From the NCBI GenBank assembly GCA_001600095.1, contig BCIX01000006.1, positions 992,001-1,056,000 of the forward strand: DNA of 64,000 nt, in the 5' to 3' direction. Shown one piece after another: positions 1-11,012 of the stretch. The notes under the pieces are model-generated. The model saw nothing but the letters and a program-made list of their open reading frames with translations. It had not been told where the DNA came from and did no database searches. Source of the DNA: Bullera alba (taxonomy: Eukaryota; Basidiomycota; Tremellomycetes; Tremellales; Bulleraceae). A program made the position numbers and the translations under genes. Within the stretch, counting starts at the first letter, position 1. Each line of letters begins with the position of its first letter.

Positions 1-1901
1 TGTCACCACGTCTGGACCATTGTCGCTCAGAGGAAGCGTCATTGTGAGAAACATCTCGTTTGACAAGACTGTCTCGGTCAGGTTTACGATGGACCACTGG
101 CAGTGAGTAGAAGCTGAAATTTGTGTGAAGGACCCAGCTGACATGCTATGTAGGACCCGATCGGAAGTCACTGCCAACCATGTCTGCCACATCCCCTCGT
201 CGACCACTGGAGACCAAGGCTGGGACCGATTTGCCTTCTCTGTCAAACTCGAAGACTTCAAGCGAAAGTTGGAGGAGAGGCAATTGATCATTTGCGTCCG
301 ATTCGCCATTTGGGATCAAGAGTTCTGGGATTCGAACAACGGGATGAACTACAACTTCACGTTCAAGAAGACGACACCGAAGCGAACCACTCGATCTTCT
401 GGCCCGGCTGCCTTTGGCAACGGATTCATGCGGCTGCAAGACTCGGACGTTGCGTTACCGGGCGTCCGAACCAGATCGCCCAATACCGGCAGCTCGAACC
501 TCAACAAAGTGTTTGGCGTTGCGCCAGAAGCCGCCAAGCCGACAGGACCAAAGAGTTGGGTGTTCCCCAAGCTCGCCGCTACGCAGATCAACGACGGACC
601 CGCGAGACCAGATTCTCCACTCACCAAGGCACCGCCCCAAGCCTTTGTCGTTCCACCCGCTCCCGACGTGCATACTCATCTGTCATTGTCGCACTGGTGT
701 GCACCGTCCCCGCCTCAGTCACCACCAAAGGTTGGAACGGCATTCTCTGCCCAGTCGCCTCATGAAGAGAACAAGCAGCTGGACGTGTTCAATGCCAACG
801 AGCAAACGTCAGTCATTGGAGCTCCATATGCCAATGGCGGCCGACCCGAGCTCGAGCACGAGCGCCGATCGAGCTGGAACGGCGGGAGGACGGGATCTTG
901 GGATTCCTTTGCACAAGTCATGGAGCATCTGGAGGATCCAAACGAGCATGCCAGCACGCCAAAGCACTCTAGAGACGTGTCGATGTCCTCGACCGATGGT
1001 GATTCGACCCCGCTCGCCAATGTCTCGCGATCACCTCTCGACGGCGTGATGCTGAGCGGATCTCGAGGAACGTCCGGCACATCGAGCGACTCGTCCCCGG
1101 AGAGATCTAGGCCACTAGCTTCGAAACGATCCATTGGGGATTTGCGATCGCTGCTCGATGCCGCCGAGGACGGTACTGGATTGCTCACGCCTCCTTCGTC
1201 CAACCTGTCCAGCCCGCCGTCGCCAACGCTTCGCAACCTCCCCCGAGGCCAGCACCACTCTCACAGCCACGGCGGACCGCTGTCCCCGGACTCGAGCAGC
1301 GTGGCGTCGACTGGCGAGTCCAGCCCGGTCAATACGTTGTCCGACGTGAGCGACTCTGCGACCGATCTTACCGCGCTGGATGGCAGTATTGATCCTGAAG
1401 TGCGGGGAAGGAATCCAATGCCAAACTACAAGGCCTTGAATAATTCCTACCAGGAGTTTGTGAGTCGATCTCTACGTGATAGGGGTATAGCTGACCTTGG
1501 GATAGCTCGACAAGTTCTGCTTTTTCCAATCGCCAAGCATGACGCCGATGGAAGATGCCCCGGTTAACAACCGACCATCGTACATTCCCCTGTCGGGAAC
1601 CGCCTCGCCCAATGGTTTCCCATTCTTTGCCCACGCGTCCCCGCACGCCAACTCGCCGCGCAACACGCCCACCCCGGGCAGGATGTACGACTCTGCCAGC
1701 GACGCGTTCAACTTTGCCAATGCGATCCACGGCCATGGCGGAGATGTCTCCGGCGGCAACGGGAGACACCAGAACGGGCTGGCCAATGGAAACCTCACGC
1801 CAAGGGGCTCGCCTCCCATTACCCAAGGTCATTCCGCGGCCGACGTCAAGAATTGGACACAACAGCTTCACGGATCCTCTCCCTCCCTCGCCGCGCAATA
1901 G
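1..1901 (+). CDS. CBM21 protein, glycogen-targeting PP1 regulatory subunit (5' truncated)
   Basis: Exons 1-102, 154-1458 and 1538-1901; the 5' part lies outside the window. The first exon (frame from base 2) and the start of the second give a carbohydrate-binding module family 21 fold: strand patterns such as VIVRNISFDKTVSVRFTMDHW and later WDSNNGMNYNFTF, the signature end of CBM21. This domain is known in yeast Gac1/Pig1 and animal PPP1R3 proteins, which tether protein phosphatase 1 (Glc7) to glycogen. The RVxF phosphatase-docking motif would lie upstream and cannot be seen. The remaining ~520 residues are Ser/Pro-rich and probably disordered. Both introns have GTGAGT donors and AG acceptors and keep the frame. 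The role in glycogen control is inferred from the domain; a CBM21 protein of another function is possible. Confidence 0.85.
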
Positions 1902-2694
1902 ATCCATCCGCATTGTGTACACACCTTGATGTTGATATCCACTGTACAATATCCCCCTCGGCCACTGCCTCGACTCGACTCGTATAGTGTATCGTAATTT
2001 GGACATGACGACGTTTTTCCGACTCAACATTGGTTTCCCAACACTGCATCGATTACTCTCCCTTTGGTACCGTATACGCCTTGGTATCGCAACGATTTTA
2101 ACGACACACTCTCGCCAAGCTCACCCCTCCTCAAATATCCGCTCTGAACGGGCAAGAACACCAGTAGTGATTCCCTCGGACACAGGTCGCGAGGTTATGA
2201 TACCCGCTGGCTGGTGGTATATGATGTGGGATTGAGAATGCGGGTTTTGTACTATACATGCATGTCTATATGTCTCGTACTCGTACATGCCAACGTCTCA
2301 AGTCGAGTCATGATTCGCTAGGGAACAACAGTGCTGAGAAAGCCTCGAGAACGAGTCGGGCGTGCTGTAGTTGCGCTAAGGCCGGACCGATCGATCATCG
2401 AGTCTTCGACGGCCATGACGAGCTTATGGCGAAGGAGGAAGTGTAAGTGTACACGGTCAGGCGGTCACTCTTACATGGTTCTACATTGTACATCATACTA
2501 TACACTATGCGCTCGAGGTCATGAAGGTGAATGATACTCAGAAGCTAGAGGCTTGAACGGTCTTCTGGCCCTTTACCTCACGCCAAGCTGGATATGGGGA
2601 ACTGGGGGGATACAACTGAGATTGAAACTTGGCATACAGTCGAACAACGTGACTCGTGGCGTCCGGAGCGGTGATATGGGCATTGATCGTCCCT
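1902..2694. other. intergenic, convergent 3' ends
   Basis: This is the 793-bp gap between the stop of the CBM21 gene and the stop of the REEP gene on the other strand. Only short unconvincing frames occur. I see no RNA gene or repeat. Confidence 0.6.
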
Positions 2695-4258
2695 TCAATC
2701 TACCTTTGGTCGATCGGGACTTCCACCGCCACCACTACCTGCGCTCCAGCCAAACCAGCTTCCTGAGCGTTTCTTCGGCAAGCCCGGTCTCCCGGCCGCA
2801 TTGGCCCTTTGCTGTTCCTCCTCGGCAAGCACTTCTGCCCTGTTTATATCCTCATAAGAGCCCATGTCCCCACGACTGGACCGCCTCGATCCAAGGCTCT
2901 CCTCTGACGAATGGCGGTTGGAAGCCCCCCTCGTTGGCAGGGACTGCGATGCGCCAGAGGGCGTCCTGCTGTGCGAACCGGGCGTTCCTAGCGATCCAAA
3001 CGAGTACCTACGGGAGGAAGTGACGCCGAGTGATTCTTGACCATGTTGAAAAGTCCTAGATCGTAGGTTTTCATTCGAAGGCGCCACCCTGGGGATCGGC
3101 ATGGCGATCGTCTCTTGGATGGTGGAGGCGTATTCGACGCTGTAGCCCTCAGAGGTGGTCTCGTGTCTTGCGCCAACGCCGGCTTCGCGCAGGATCCCAG
3201 AGAGAGGACTGGTCCCGCCAGCGCGGCTGCCTTGACCTCGTTCCCAAGCGGCCTGTAGACCGGTGAGAGCGACGGGAAGCAGAGTCGATGCCTTTCGACT
3301 GAGAAAGCCGTAGAGCTGTAACGCGGCGCCAGACGCTGGATCCTGTAGCGAAGGCGGCTGAATGGTGCCGTTGGGGAATTGGGCCGATCCTTCGGATCCA
3401 TCAGTCGTGTAGTATGGCTGACTTGGGTCCTTTGAGCTCGAGCTAGCAGAGACCTAGGGCGTCGAGGAGAGTCAGCTCGTTTGTCAATGTGTTCAGTACT
3501 TCGCCAATCGTTCTGAGGCTGCACTCACGGCAAGTTGCGATCGCAGCTTGTCCCAGAGCCACTCTGCTCCTCCGACCAAGGCGACAGACGCCCTTGACCG
3601 AAGTGAGGCGAGGAAGGAATCGATATCGCGTTCGTGCTCGTTGAACAAAGGGGCGAGGTGGTTGTAGTAGAGGTACGTGGAGCCCTAGTGTATGGTCAAT
3701 ACGTAGCGTCGCATTGTGCTAGCGGGCAAACACGCCAGCTACCCACCTCGGACTGCGGTAGAGATAGATATAAGAAGATGATTGTCTTGAAGATCGAGTA
3801 AAATGGTAACCTGGGTAAGGGGAAATGACAGCGTCAGCTCTCCCTACTTGTCTTTCGACTGCATTCTGAACAGAATCGCTCGAGGCGTGCTACCTCCTGC
3901 GATATACGAGACTGAGCACGGACTCACCAAGTGAATGTCCATCCGGCCACAGCCTCCACTGCGGTCCACGTCCCCACCACTGCCCAATACATCAACCACC
4001 GCTCCACCCCACTCCGCTCGACTCCGCCATTCCCACTGGGATCTTGCACGGGGTTAGGGTAGGTAAGCGCTTTGTAAGACGCATACGCGGGATAGAGGAA
4101 ACAGCAGACGTTACTACTCCACGTCAGCAATAGTCCACTCTGGGTCACAAGATTGATGGCGCAGAAAGGGTGGGTAAGCGGAAGAAGTAGAGACCATTTA
4201 GGTCGTAAGGTGGGCGTACGTACCAGATCAACCTTGCTGCCAGGGTGATGAGCATCAT
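2695..4258 (-). CDS. REEP/HVA22 (TB2/DP1) family ER membrane-shaping protein
   Basis: Exons on the minus strand: 4258-4224, 4113-3928, 3810-3747, 3684-3529, 3453-2695; 399 aa. The start is the first of two adjacent ATGs (MMLITLAARLI), the usual beginning of this family. Exon 2 carries the hallmark YPAYASYKAL and the hydrophobic run WLMYWAVVGTWTAVEAVAGW; exons 3-4 continue with the third hydrophobic stretch and YLYYNHLAPLFNEHE. Family members (Yop1, DP1, REEP1-6) form hairpins in ER tubules and curve the membrane. The ~250-residue Ser/Gly-rich C-terminal tail is longer than in Yop1 (about 180 aa in total), so this resembles the longer REEP3/4-like fungal forms. All four introns are GT-AG and frame-consistent. 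Confidence 0.88.
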
Positions 4259-4566
4259 GAGCGAGTGCCAATGAGGCCTAGGTTGCTGATGATGATATAC
4301 AGGGTCGCAGAGAGCCGAGTAGTTCACGGAGGTCGACTCTAGGTCGACTCAAGGTCGCAGCAGTCACGGGCGGACGGATCTAGCCGAAGTGACCAAGTCG
4401 TTGCAGCGCAATTTGGCTGGGTGGCAACAGGGTCAATCTCTGCCGTTCGACGTGGCAGACTGGCAGTGGTGGGACCCACGATCCAAGTGCTGTGTACTGT
4501 GTACAACAATGCATCTATCAATCTATTCACAGTCCGGAGATGCTCGACAAGCGATGCCCACCATCC
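4259..4566. other. intergenic
   Basis: This 308-bp region lies between the REEP start and the stop of the transporter gene on the same strand. It must contain the REEP promoter. No distinct motif was recognised. Confidence 0.5.
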
Positions 4567-6353
4567 TCACTCCTCCCCCTCCCACATCAAGATGCCAAAC
4601 CCGACGCAGATCATGCCTACCCCAATCATAGTCTGCAGATCCGGCACGTCGCCGACCCATACAGCGTCAACAACCGCCACGAGGCCAATGGTGAGCAGGT
4701 TGGCGACTGAGGAGGTGGTCGGTCCCAGGACTCCAATGAGGATCATAAGTCCGGCATTCTATCATACCGTGATCAGCTTCATCGCCCGAAATGCTGAGAG
4801 GTATCAACTCACGTATACCGCCCCAGTCCATGATATCACCCCGACCGCCATCCAGACCTCTCCCCCGCGACCGACGACCTCGCCCGGCCATCGGATAGGC
4901 TCCCATCCGATCCAATGCAACAGGGGGATAAATATCCACAGTAGAATGGCGGTCACAAAGCCAATTGAGCTGGTGAGGAAATTGGCATGTAAAGCAGCGG
5001 GCAGCTCAACTGGATCTCTCTGACCGTGGTGAAGGTCTATCCGCGCGAAAGATTGGTGCGCTGCCTCGTGAGAGTTCCTGTCCTGCAGAGACGGGCGACC
5101 ATTGGATAATGAGATGGCAGAGGCTAGTGGTTCTGAAGGATCGACATCCTGGTCGGATGGGTGGGGTGATGGCGGAGTCTCGACCCGCAGGAGGGGAGTT
5201 GTGGATGTTTGGCGGTTGAGCTTTGATCCGCGAGCATATCGCAGCTCGTCAGAATTGCTCGTTGGCGATAAGGGTATGGCCTCGGCCGATGACAATGTCT
5301 CAGCGTGCTTGACGCCTTGCGGCCGAGCCTCGCCATTCATCACGGGGTCAGGACGAGGCGAAAGGGGCGAGTCGGTCTCCAGTCCAGTTGGCTCCTGGTG
5401 CAGAATGTCATTGTCCAAGTCGGCGGAATAGACGGGGAGAGAGGAGTATTCGTTGATATCCTTGTCGTTTCCTCCATGCGGCTTGACCCCGCCGTGTCCT
5501 TCCGGAAGCGCGAGCTTGTAAACGACCTCGTATAAGCCTAGCAGAATGGCGCCTATTCACTAGTCAGATTGCCACTCCCGTCGAGCGGCTTACCTATCAA
5601 CATGACGACGTCGCCCAAGAGTGGATTTGAAGGCCCACTTGGCTTTTGCTGACCGTCTCCCGGTCCATCCTCCTCGGGCATCTGCTTGACACCGTCCAAA
5701 GCGAGCAGCACGACACCGGAGAATGCGAGGGCGATACTGCCAATTGTGACCTTGCTGAGGGGCTGCTTGAGGAGTAGCATACTGAAGAAGTAGGCCGAGA
5801 ACGAGCTCGAGGCGTATATTGTCGTCGTGGCCAAGGATGTCGTTAGGGCAATAGCCACGAACCAGCATAATGCGGGGATGGATACGAGGATTGTCAAATA
5901 GGTCACTTTGATGAACCACGGATAGGCAATGTCCCTCCATTCCTCCCCCGGACGAGCTCCTGTTCGACCCAACCTCGCTCCCCGGCCGCCAACACCGGTA
6001 TTCTTGCTGAGCTGATGGGCAATGACCTGCCGCAGGGCGGAGAGGTAGGTGGAAATGGGGACCTTTGGGTGTAGGACATAAAGGACGAGTAGGTGTAGTG
6101 GAAAGATGAGACTGAATGTGATGTGGGTGCAGTAGAAGGTGAAAAATGTCTGGTTGTAGCCTATCTCCGAGGTGAGGTAGTGTGCGACTTCAGTCTGAGT
6201 CGCAGAGGCAATGACGATGCCCAGGAGGATGATCAAGGGGATGATGTAGGCAGAAAGCGTTTTGGGCGAGAGGTGGATCGACGATGCTATCGAAGTCGTC
6301 GAAGTCGTCCGCCTATGAGGAGGTAGCGTAGCCGGCATTGCTCCGACAAGCAA
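4567..6353 (-). CDS. DMT-superfamily (EamA/SLC35F-like) multipass transporter
   Basis: Exons: 6353-5594, 5552-4813, 4758-4567; 563 aa. A second in-frame ATG at 6338 is an equally possible start. About ten hydrophobic segments fit the drug/metabolite transporter fold. Diagnostic stretches are TSLATTTIYASSSFSAYFFS followed by LGSIALAFSGVVLLALDG-like sequence, GAILLGLYEVVYKLALPEG at the start of exon 2, and the C-terminal pair GLMILIGVLGPTTSSVANLL and GVGMICVGFGILMWEGEE. A hydrophilic Ser/Pro-rich loop of ~140 residues splits the second half. Relatives are the fungal vacuolar-membrane proteins of the YML018C/Thi74 group; the substrate cannot be read from sequence. Introns are GT-AG and in frame. 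Confidence 0.82.
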
Positions 6354-6849
6354 GATGGGTGAGAAAGAAGTCGCCTGGACTGGGTGAATGATGAGTGAAC
6401 GATGAAGATGGGAGCGACCGAGGGTTGGGCGTTGAGAGACACTAGTCCATTGAGGGCTTGTTCTCCGTCTTCATGACAGGATGTGCGGCCAAGTCGTGGG
6501 AGGGAGGGGTTGAGACTGCCCGCATCGAGACCTAAGCGGCTGTAGCTGTTCTGAAGGTTGAGCGAATGATCGGAATCTCGAAACAACAACGAGTTGTTGA
6601 CGAGTTGCGAAGTCAACAAAGTCAATCTCGTCTCCCGAATTTCTGATACCGGCCAAATACCGGCGGTTCCTGCTCGAAGCGACGAAGCTAGAGCGTAGGC
6701 GTAGGCGTGCCCCAGACTATCGATCAACTGGCCTCCCAATCTTCTCGTTCATTCCTTCCATACATTCGTGTTTAACCAGAGCTTCACGACCGAGACTTCT
6801 ACCACAAAGCACACTATATATCTGTATCCAAAGACAACCGACTAGATCT
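6354..6849. other. intergenic
   Basis: This 496-bp gap lies upstream of the transporter and downstream of the WW-domain gene, both on the minus strand. The only frames are unsupported antisense or continuation frames. No RNA gene was seen. Confidence 0.5.
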
Positions 6850-7824
6850 CTACTCGCCTCCACCATCGTCACCACCACCTCCGTCGTCATAACCCTCCTG
6901 ATAAGCCTCGTTCTCGTTCTGCGCCGGGGAGGTCAGCTCTGTGTGCGAAAGCAATCACATCGTAGAAGCTGGGTGGACTCACATCACTGATCATATTGCC
7001 GATCATCATACCACTGACAGCGAGTCAGCAAATGTACCATTAGACGTAGCAGACCCAATGCTCACCCCAGGAGACCACCACCGACACCGAGAGCGGCGGC
7101 TCCACCGGCACCCATACCTCCTCCAGGCCGTCTACCGCCCATGCCACCACCCATCATGCCGCCGCCCATCATAGGTCGGCCGTACATCGGCTGCTGACCG
7201 TACATGCCTCCTTGCTGCTGGTATCCACTGCCATAACCTTGTTGGGGGTATCCCCCGTACTGTTGTGGAGGGGGAGGAGCACCGTAGTGACCTTGCTGGC
7301 CGAAACCGCCGCCACCGGGCGGACCGGCAAGTTTGCTCTTGAGCTTGTTCAGGAAACCGCCGCCGCCACCCTGTCTCTGTTGCTGCTGCTGGAATTGCTG
7401 GTTGCCGTACTGCTGATCCTGGTATGGCTGCGGAGTGGACGATTGTCCTGCTGACGGCGTGCCGTATGACTGGGATCGCTCTTTCTCTTCAGACGTAGGG
7501 GGAGGTCCGGAAGGCGGGGCATAGGCCGATGGAGCGTCATCAGCGGGGCTAAAGAAGTCGGTCAGTAACCTTCTCGTATCCGACTGTTTGCTAACAGAGA
7601 GAGAGCACTCACTGTGTCCATTGTGACTTTGGCCCTCCTGGTGCGTTCTTGTTCACGTAGAACCAGGCTTTGTACTCTTCGTTGAACCTACAAGAGTCAG
7701 TCCCATTGAGTCACAATAGAAGGCCAAAGGCATGACTGCTCAGGCTACCCTGAGTCGTATACTGTAGTACTCACTGGGTGATCCACCCATCGGGCAGATA
7801 TCTCGAATCCGGATTCGACGCCAT
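6850..7824 (-). CDS. WW-domain protein with Gln/Gly-rich tail (Wwm1-like)
   Basis: Exons: 7824-7775, 7687-7613, 7548-7066, 7013-6983, 6918-6850; 235 aa. One WW domain spans residues ~10-45: LPDGWITQFNEEYKAWFYVN, then QWTHPAD, with the two signature tryptophans at 14 and 40 and the proline at 43. It would bind short proline-rich ligands. The middle is Gln/Pro-rich and the C-terminus is Gly/Met-rich, ending in an acidic Gly/Asp tail. This layout matches yeast Wwm1 and many fungal homologues. Exon 4 is only 31 nt. It shares a 466-bp divergent promoter with BWC2. The function beyond ligand binding is unknown. Confidence 0.82.
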
Positions 7825-8290
7825 GACTGCCGTGCTCACAGTCGATGGTGAACAGGAAGATGAACGACGTCGAATGAGACGATGTCTTGGACGTAGTGTG
7901 TTGCTTCGCCCCCTCTATGACTCGCCGCCGTGATCGTCTTGGCGGGTAGTGGGCCGGAAAGTGGCGGGCCCGAATATCCCGCACGAGCCGGTGCACCGGT
8001 GGAGGTCAGAAGCGGCGGTCGCCGGTACACCCCCCCCGATGTGGTCATCGATCGAAGTCAAATCGAAGGGCGACACGGTAGGACAGCGGTAGACTGGCTC
8101 TTTGACCGAAATTGACTTTGAGACACTTCCCGTCAACAAAGGGCATCATACACAGGCTACGGCTGGAGCTACTCGAGGTGACCGGGGAACTCGATAACGA
8201 AGCAACAGCACGACTCTCTCTCCTTAGCATCACACGCAGACTTACTGCTGTCCAGCTGGCAACACATCATCCGCCCACAACCCAAAGACC
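7825..8290. promoter_or_regulatory. divergent promoter region between WW-domain gene and BWC2
   Basis: The starts of the two genes face away from each other across 466 bp. A run of eight C (around 8030-8037) and AT-poor sequence are visible. No light-response element was identified with confidence. Confidence 0.4.
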
Positions 8291-10056
8291 ATGGCGCTCG
8301 TAGCGTCGTCAATAAGCGGAGCGGCATATGCGCTGAACTCGGGCGAAGACAGAGAAAACTCGGGAACGGGCTTCGAGGTGGGCTATAACTCCAAATGGAA
8401 AGGAGTGGTACAGGGAGACGAGTACTGATGGCGTCTAGTTCACGAGGCGGAAGAAATGGCCTCAATTGCTACTGCAAGAGATGTCCGGGTCGGCACTGTT
8501 CTGCATCAAGCCTATAGCCCCGAGCTCGGACAATGGCTCAACGACCTGGAAGGTGGGTGCTTCGACCCCTCAGACGCACTGTCTAAGCGTCGGTGGATCA
8601 CTTGGGCTGATCATTGCTTGCAGATCATGTACGCCTCGCCATCCGTCGGGGAGATGACGGATCAAAAGCACAGTGAACTAGAAGGACATGATTTCCTCGA
8701 CTTGATATACTCTCCAGACCAACTACACCTGACTCAGCTCTTCCAACAGTTACTCTCCCCCACGGGAGGTGACCCACCGCCTTTGACACACCACCGCTCA
8801 AGCACATCCACGGAAACGACCAGCTCGTCATCGGGGTCTCAAGCGCCCGGAGCACACGGTCTCAACTCTACATCACCGTACAACCAGACGACGACGTCAA
8901 TCACCGGAACGACCTTTGTCAGGATATTGTCCAAGGATATCGCCCAGAAAGAGACGGTTTCACCTCCGAATTCCTCTTCAGAGAGCTCTGCTCCTAGCAG
9001 TAGCAGCGGGGACAATAGTCCCGCTGACGTTCCGACGGTGGTATGGGAAGTCCGAGCGCATGTCACGGGGATAAAAGATCCAGCGCAGGGCACCGACGGC
9101 ACGATCATCGCACCTGCTGGCGGGGGCTTCAGGTTGAACGGAAGCGGTACGATGGCTCCCGATATCGGAAGTAACGCGCAGGGGGCGAAGGGAGCGCAAG
9201 GGGAAGCCGAGAGTCTGAAGGGAAAGGCAATCTGGTTGATGGGTCGGCGGGTTGGCGAGAATCAGGGGGAAGCGGATAGTGCAGGAGGGCAGAGTGGGCA
9301 GAGTGGGCAGAGTGGGCAATCGTGAGTGACACTGACAGTAGTCTTCGGCGACCAGTAGCTGATACTTCGGATTCCAGCTTGGACGCCTTTCTCGAATTGA
9401 AGCTGGAGAACGAGAAGCTGCGAGAGGAGCTGAAAGAGCTGCAGCTGGATCTGGACGAGTACGAAGATTTCTGTGCGTCCACAATAGAGTACAACATCGT
9501 GGCCCTTGAGATACCGGCTGATACGTCTTCAGCGACCCACGCTTCCTACGCCGACGCCTCACCGTCCAAGCCGACCTACAACGCCGACTCTTCATCCGAA
9601 GAGGACCAAGACTCGTCGATATCTTCCTCTCCGTCGTCATCTCCTGAGCCCAGCTATCAGCCGCCCTCGGCTCGAGGATCCACCTCCGCGGCGGCCGCTA
9701 AAGCCGCTCGACCGAAGGAAAAAGCGGCCGGCGAGCCAAAAGAGAAGAAGAGGAAGAAGGAGAAGAAAGCTCCACCCGTTGTCACCGCCAAGACGGAAGG
9801 AGGACCGGTGCCAGCTGTCGCAGAGGGGATGCACGTGTGCGTCACTTGTGGAAGGACAGATAGTCCAGAATGGCGCAAAGGCCCGTTGGGCCCGAAAACC
9901 CTTTGCAACGTGAGTCCAGGTAGTCTCCGACATCCCTGTAGCTAAAAGTGTATGGTGTCGCTGATCAATACACAGGCTTGTGGATTGCGGTGGGCAAAGC
10001 GGAACTCGACGGCGCCTACGAGAAAGGATAGGAAAGCGGCGGCAGACAAGAAGTAG
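8291..10056 (+). CDS. BWC2: WC-2-type GATA zinc-finger/PAS light regulator
   Basis: Exons 8291-8377, 8439-8552, 8624-9321, 9378-9909, 9976-10056; 503 aa. Exons 2-3 join as [19 protein letters not shown]... and then the PAS segment [34 protein letters not shown] coiled-coil-like stretch ([20 protein letters not shown]) follows. Near the end is a GATA finger of the CX2CX18CX2C fungal class: [20 protein letters not shown], then [12 protein letters not shown], with cysteines at 454, 457, 476 and 479. A basic tail ends the protein. In Cryptococcus, Bwc2 pairs with the flavin receptor Bwc1 (WC-1) as the blue-light transcription complex. There is no flavin-binding LOV Cys motif here, as expected for WC-2. 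The fourth intron acceptor (9377) is chosen for frame; a nearby AG would change a few residues. Confidence 0.92.
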
Positions 10057-11012
10057 AGTATGAACATGAGCAAGAGTGATATCGCGACACGAGGTCTTGG
10101 GGCCAGAGCTGGCCAGAGTTGGATAGAGGGACAATTATTGTCTGTTGTACAAGTATAGATACGGAGCAGGAATGCATTTTGGCCATGTACATTACTCTCA
10201 TCTGAATGGCCAGTGGAAGTGGTGGTGTGAGCTTGCCTCTGCTTGCCTTGCTCAAGCGGATACCGTCGTCCGGTTTTGATCAGGTCAGGCGGGACCTCGT
10301 TGATTAAAGGGGCAACAACGGTGTTGCTAGAAAGGCCTACTGACCGAGAGCTCGTTGATTAGGCTTACGGGAGCTCTCAAACCGAGGTTCGAGACTCGTT
10401 AGGCGTCCCTCAATCGCTCATTATGCGCCACTTGGAAAGCAGTTGTGTCTGCGCTCTGATTGGCTCGAAGGCGATCAGACCTTGATCACAAGAGGAGAAA
10501 TAGACGGGCCTAGTTCGCTTTTGGTCCCAATAGGCAACCGTTCCAACGGTTCCAGCCCGAAAAACGGGAGTTAGGCCTCTCCAGGCACCCCCATGTGCAC
10601 TGCTTTCGCTCTGATGGCGATCAGACCTTTTTGGCTTGTTTTGAGAAGCCTACCTGGAACCGATTCTTAGGCATCGAGTACGAAGCTCCGTGTGTTCGAT
10701 AGGCCTCCTAAAACCCACGTTAACCTATCCGGTTGCGCTCTTCCACTGTGCTAAGAATTCGGGCGGGCACTGTCAGTGGGGCAGATGAGCTAGCTAGCTC
10801 ACTTGTCAAACTGTGTACGCGTCACGGCTGCACGCATCTGTAGCCAAGGACAAGGATTCGGTGGACGGACCCTCCGTCCTCTGAAAAATGCAGGTTTGCA
10901 GTGTTGGCACAGTACATGCTACTCGTACATGCATTGCTCATAGAAGTCGGCAGCGTCACTGTTTGCCTCTGCGCACGGTATTGAGCTTGGCCCACGACTC
11001 GCCCAAGCTCGC
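10057..11012. other. long convergent intergenic region with short dispersed repeats
   Basis: This 956-bp region separates two 3' ends, which is unusually long for this gene-dense window. No supported frame was seen. Between about 10260 and 10760 several short motifs recur; they are entered separately. Confidence 0.6.
10296..10629. repeat. short recurring motifs in non-coding DNA
   Basis: CTCGTTGATTA occurs at 10296-10306 and 10351-10361. GCTCTGAT followed by GGCGATCAGACCTT occurs at 10453-10483 (with a spacer) and 10608-10629 (directly joined). AACCGTT-CC-AACGGTT at 10536-10551 is a perfect inverted repeat. The block may be a decayed mobile element or a structured 3' region; the sequence does not decide. 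Confidence 0.45.
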
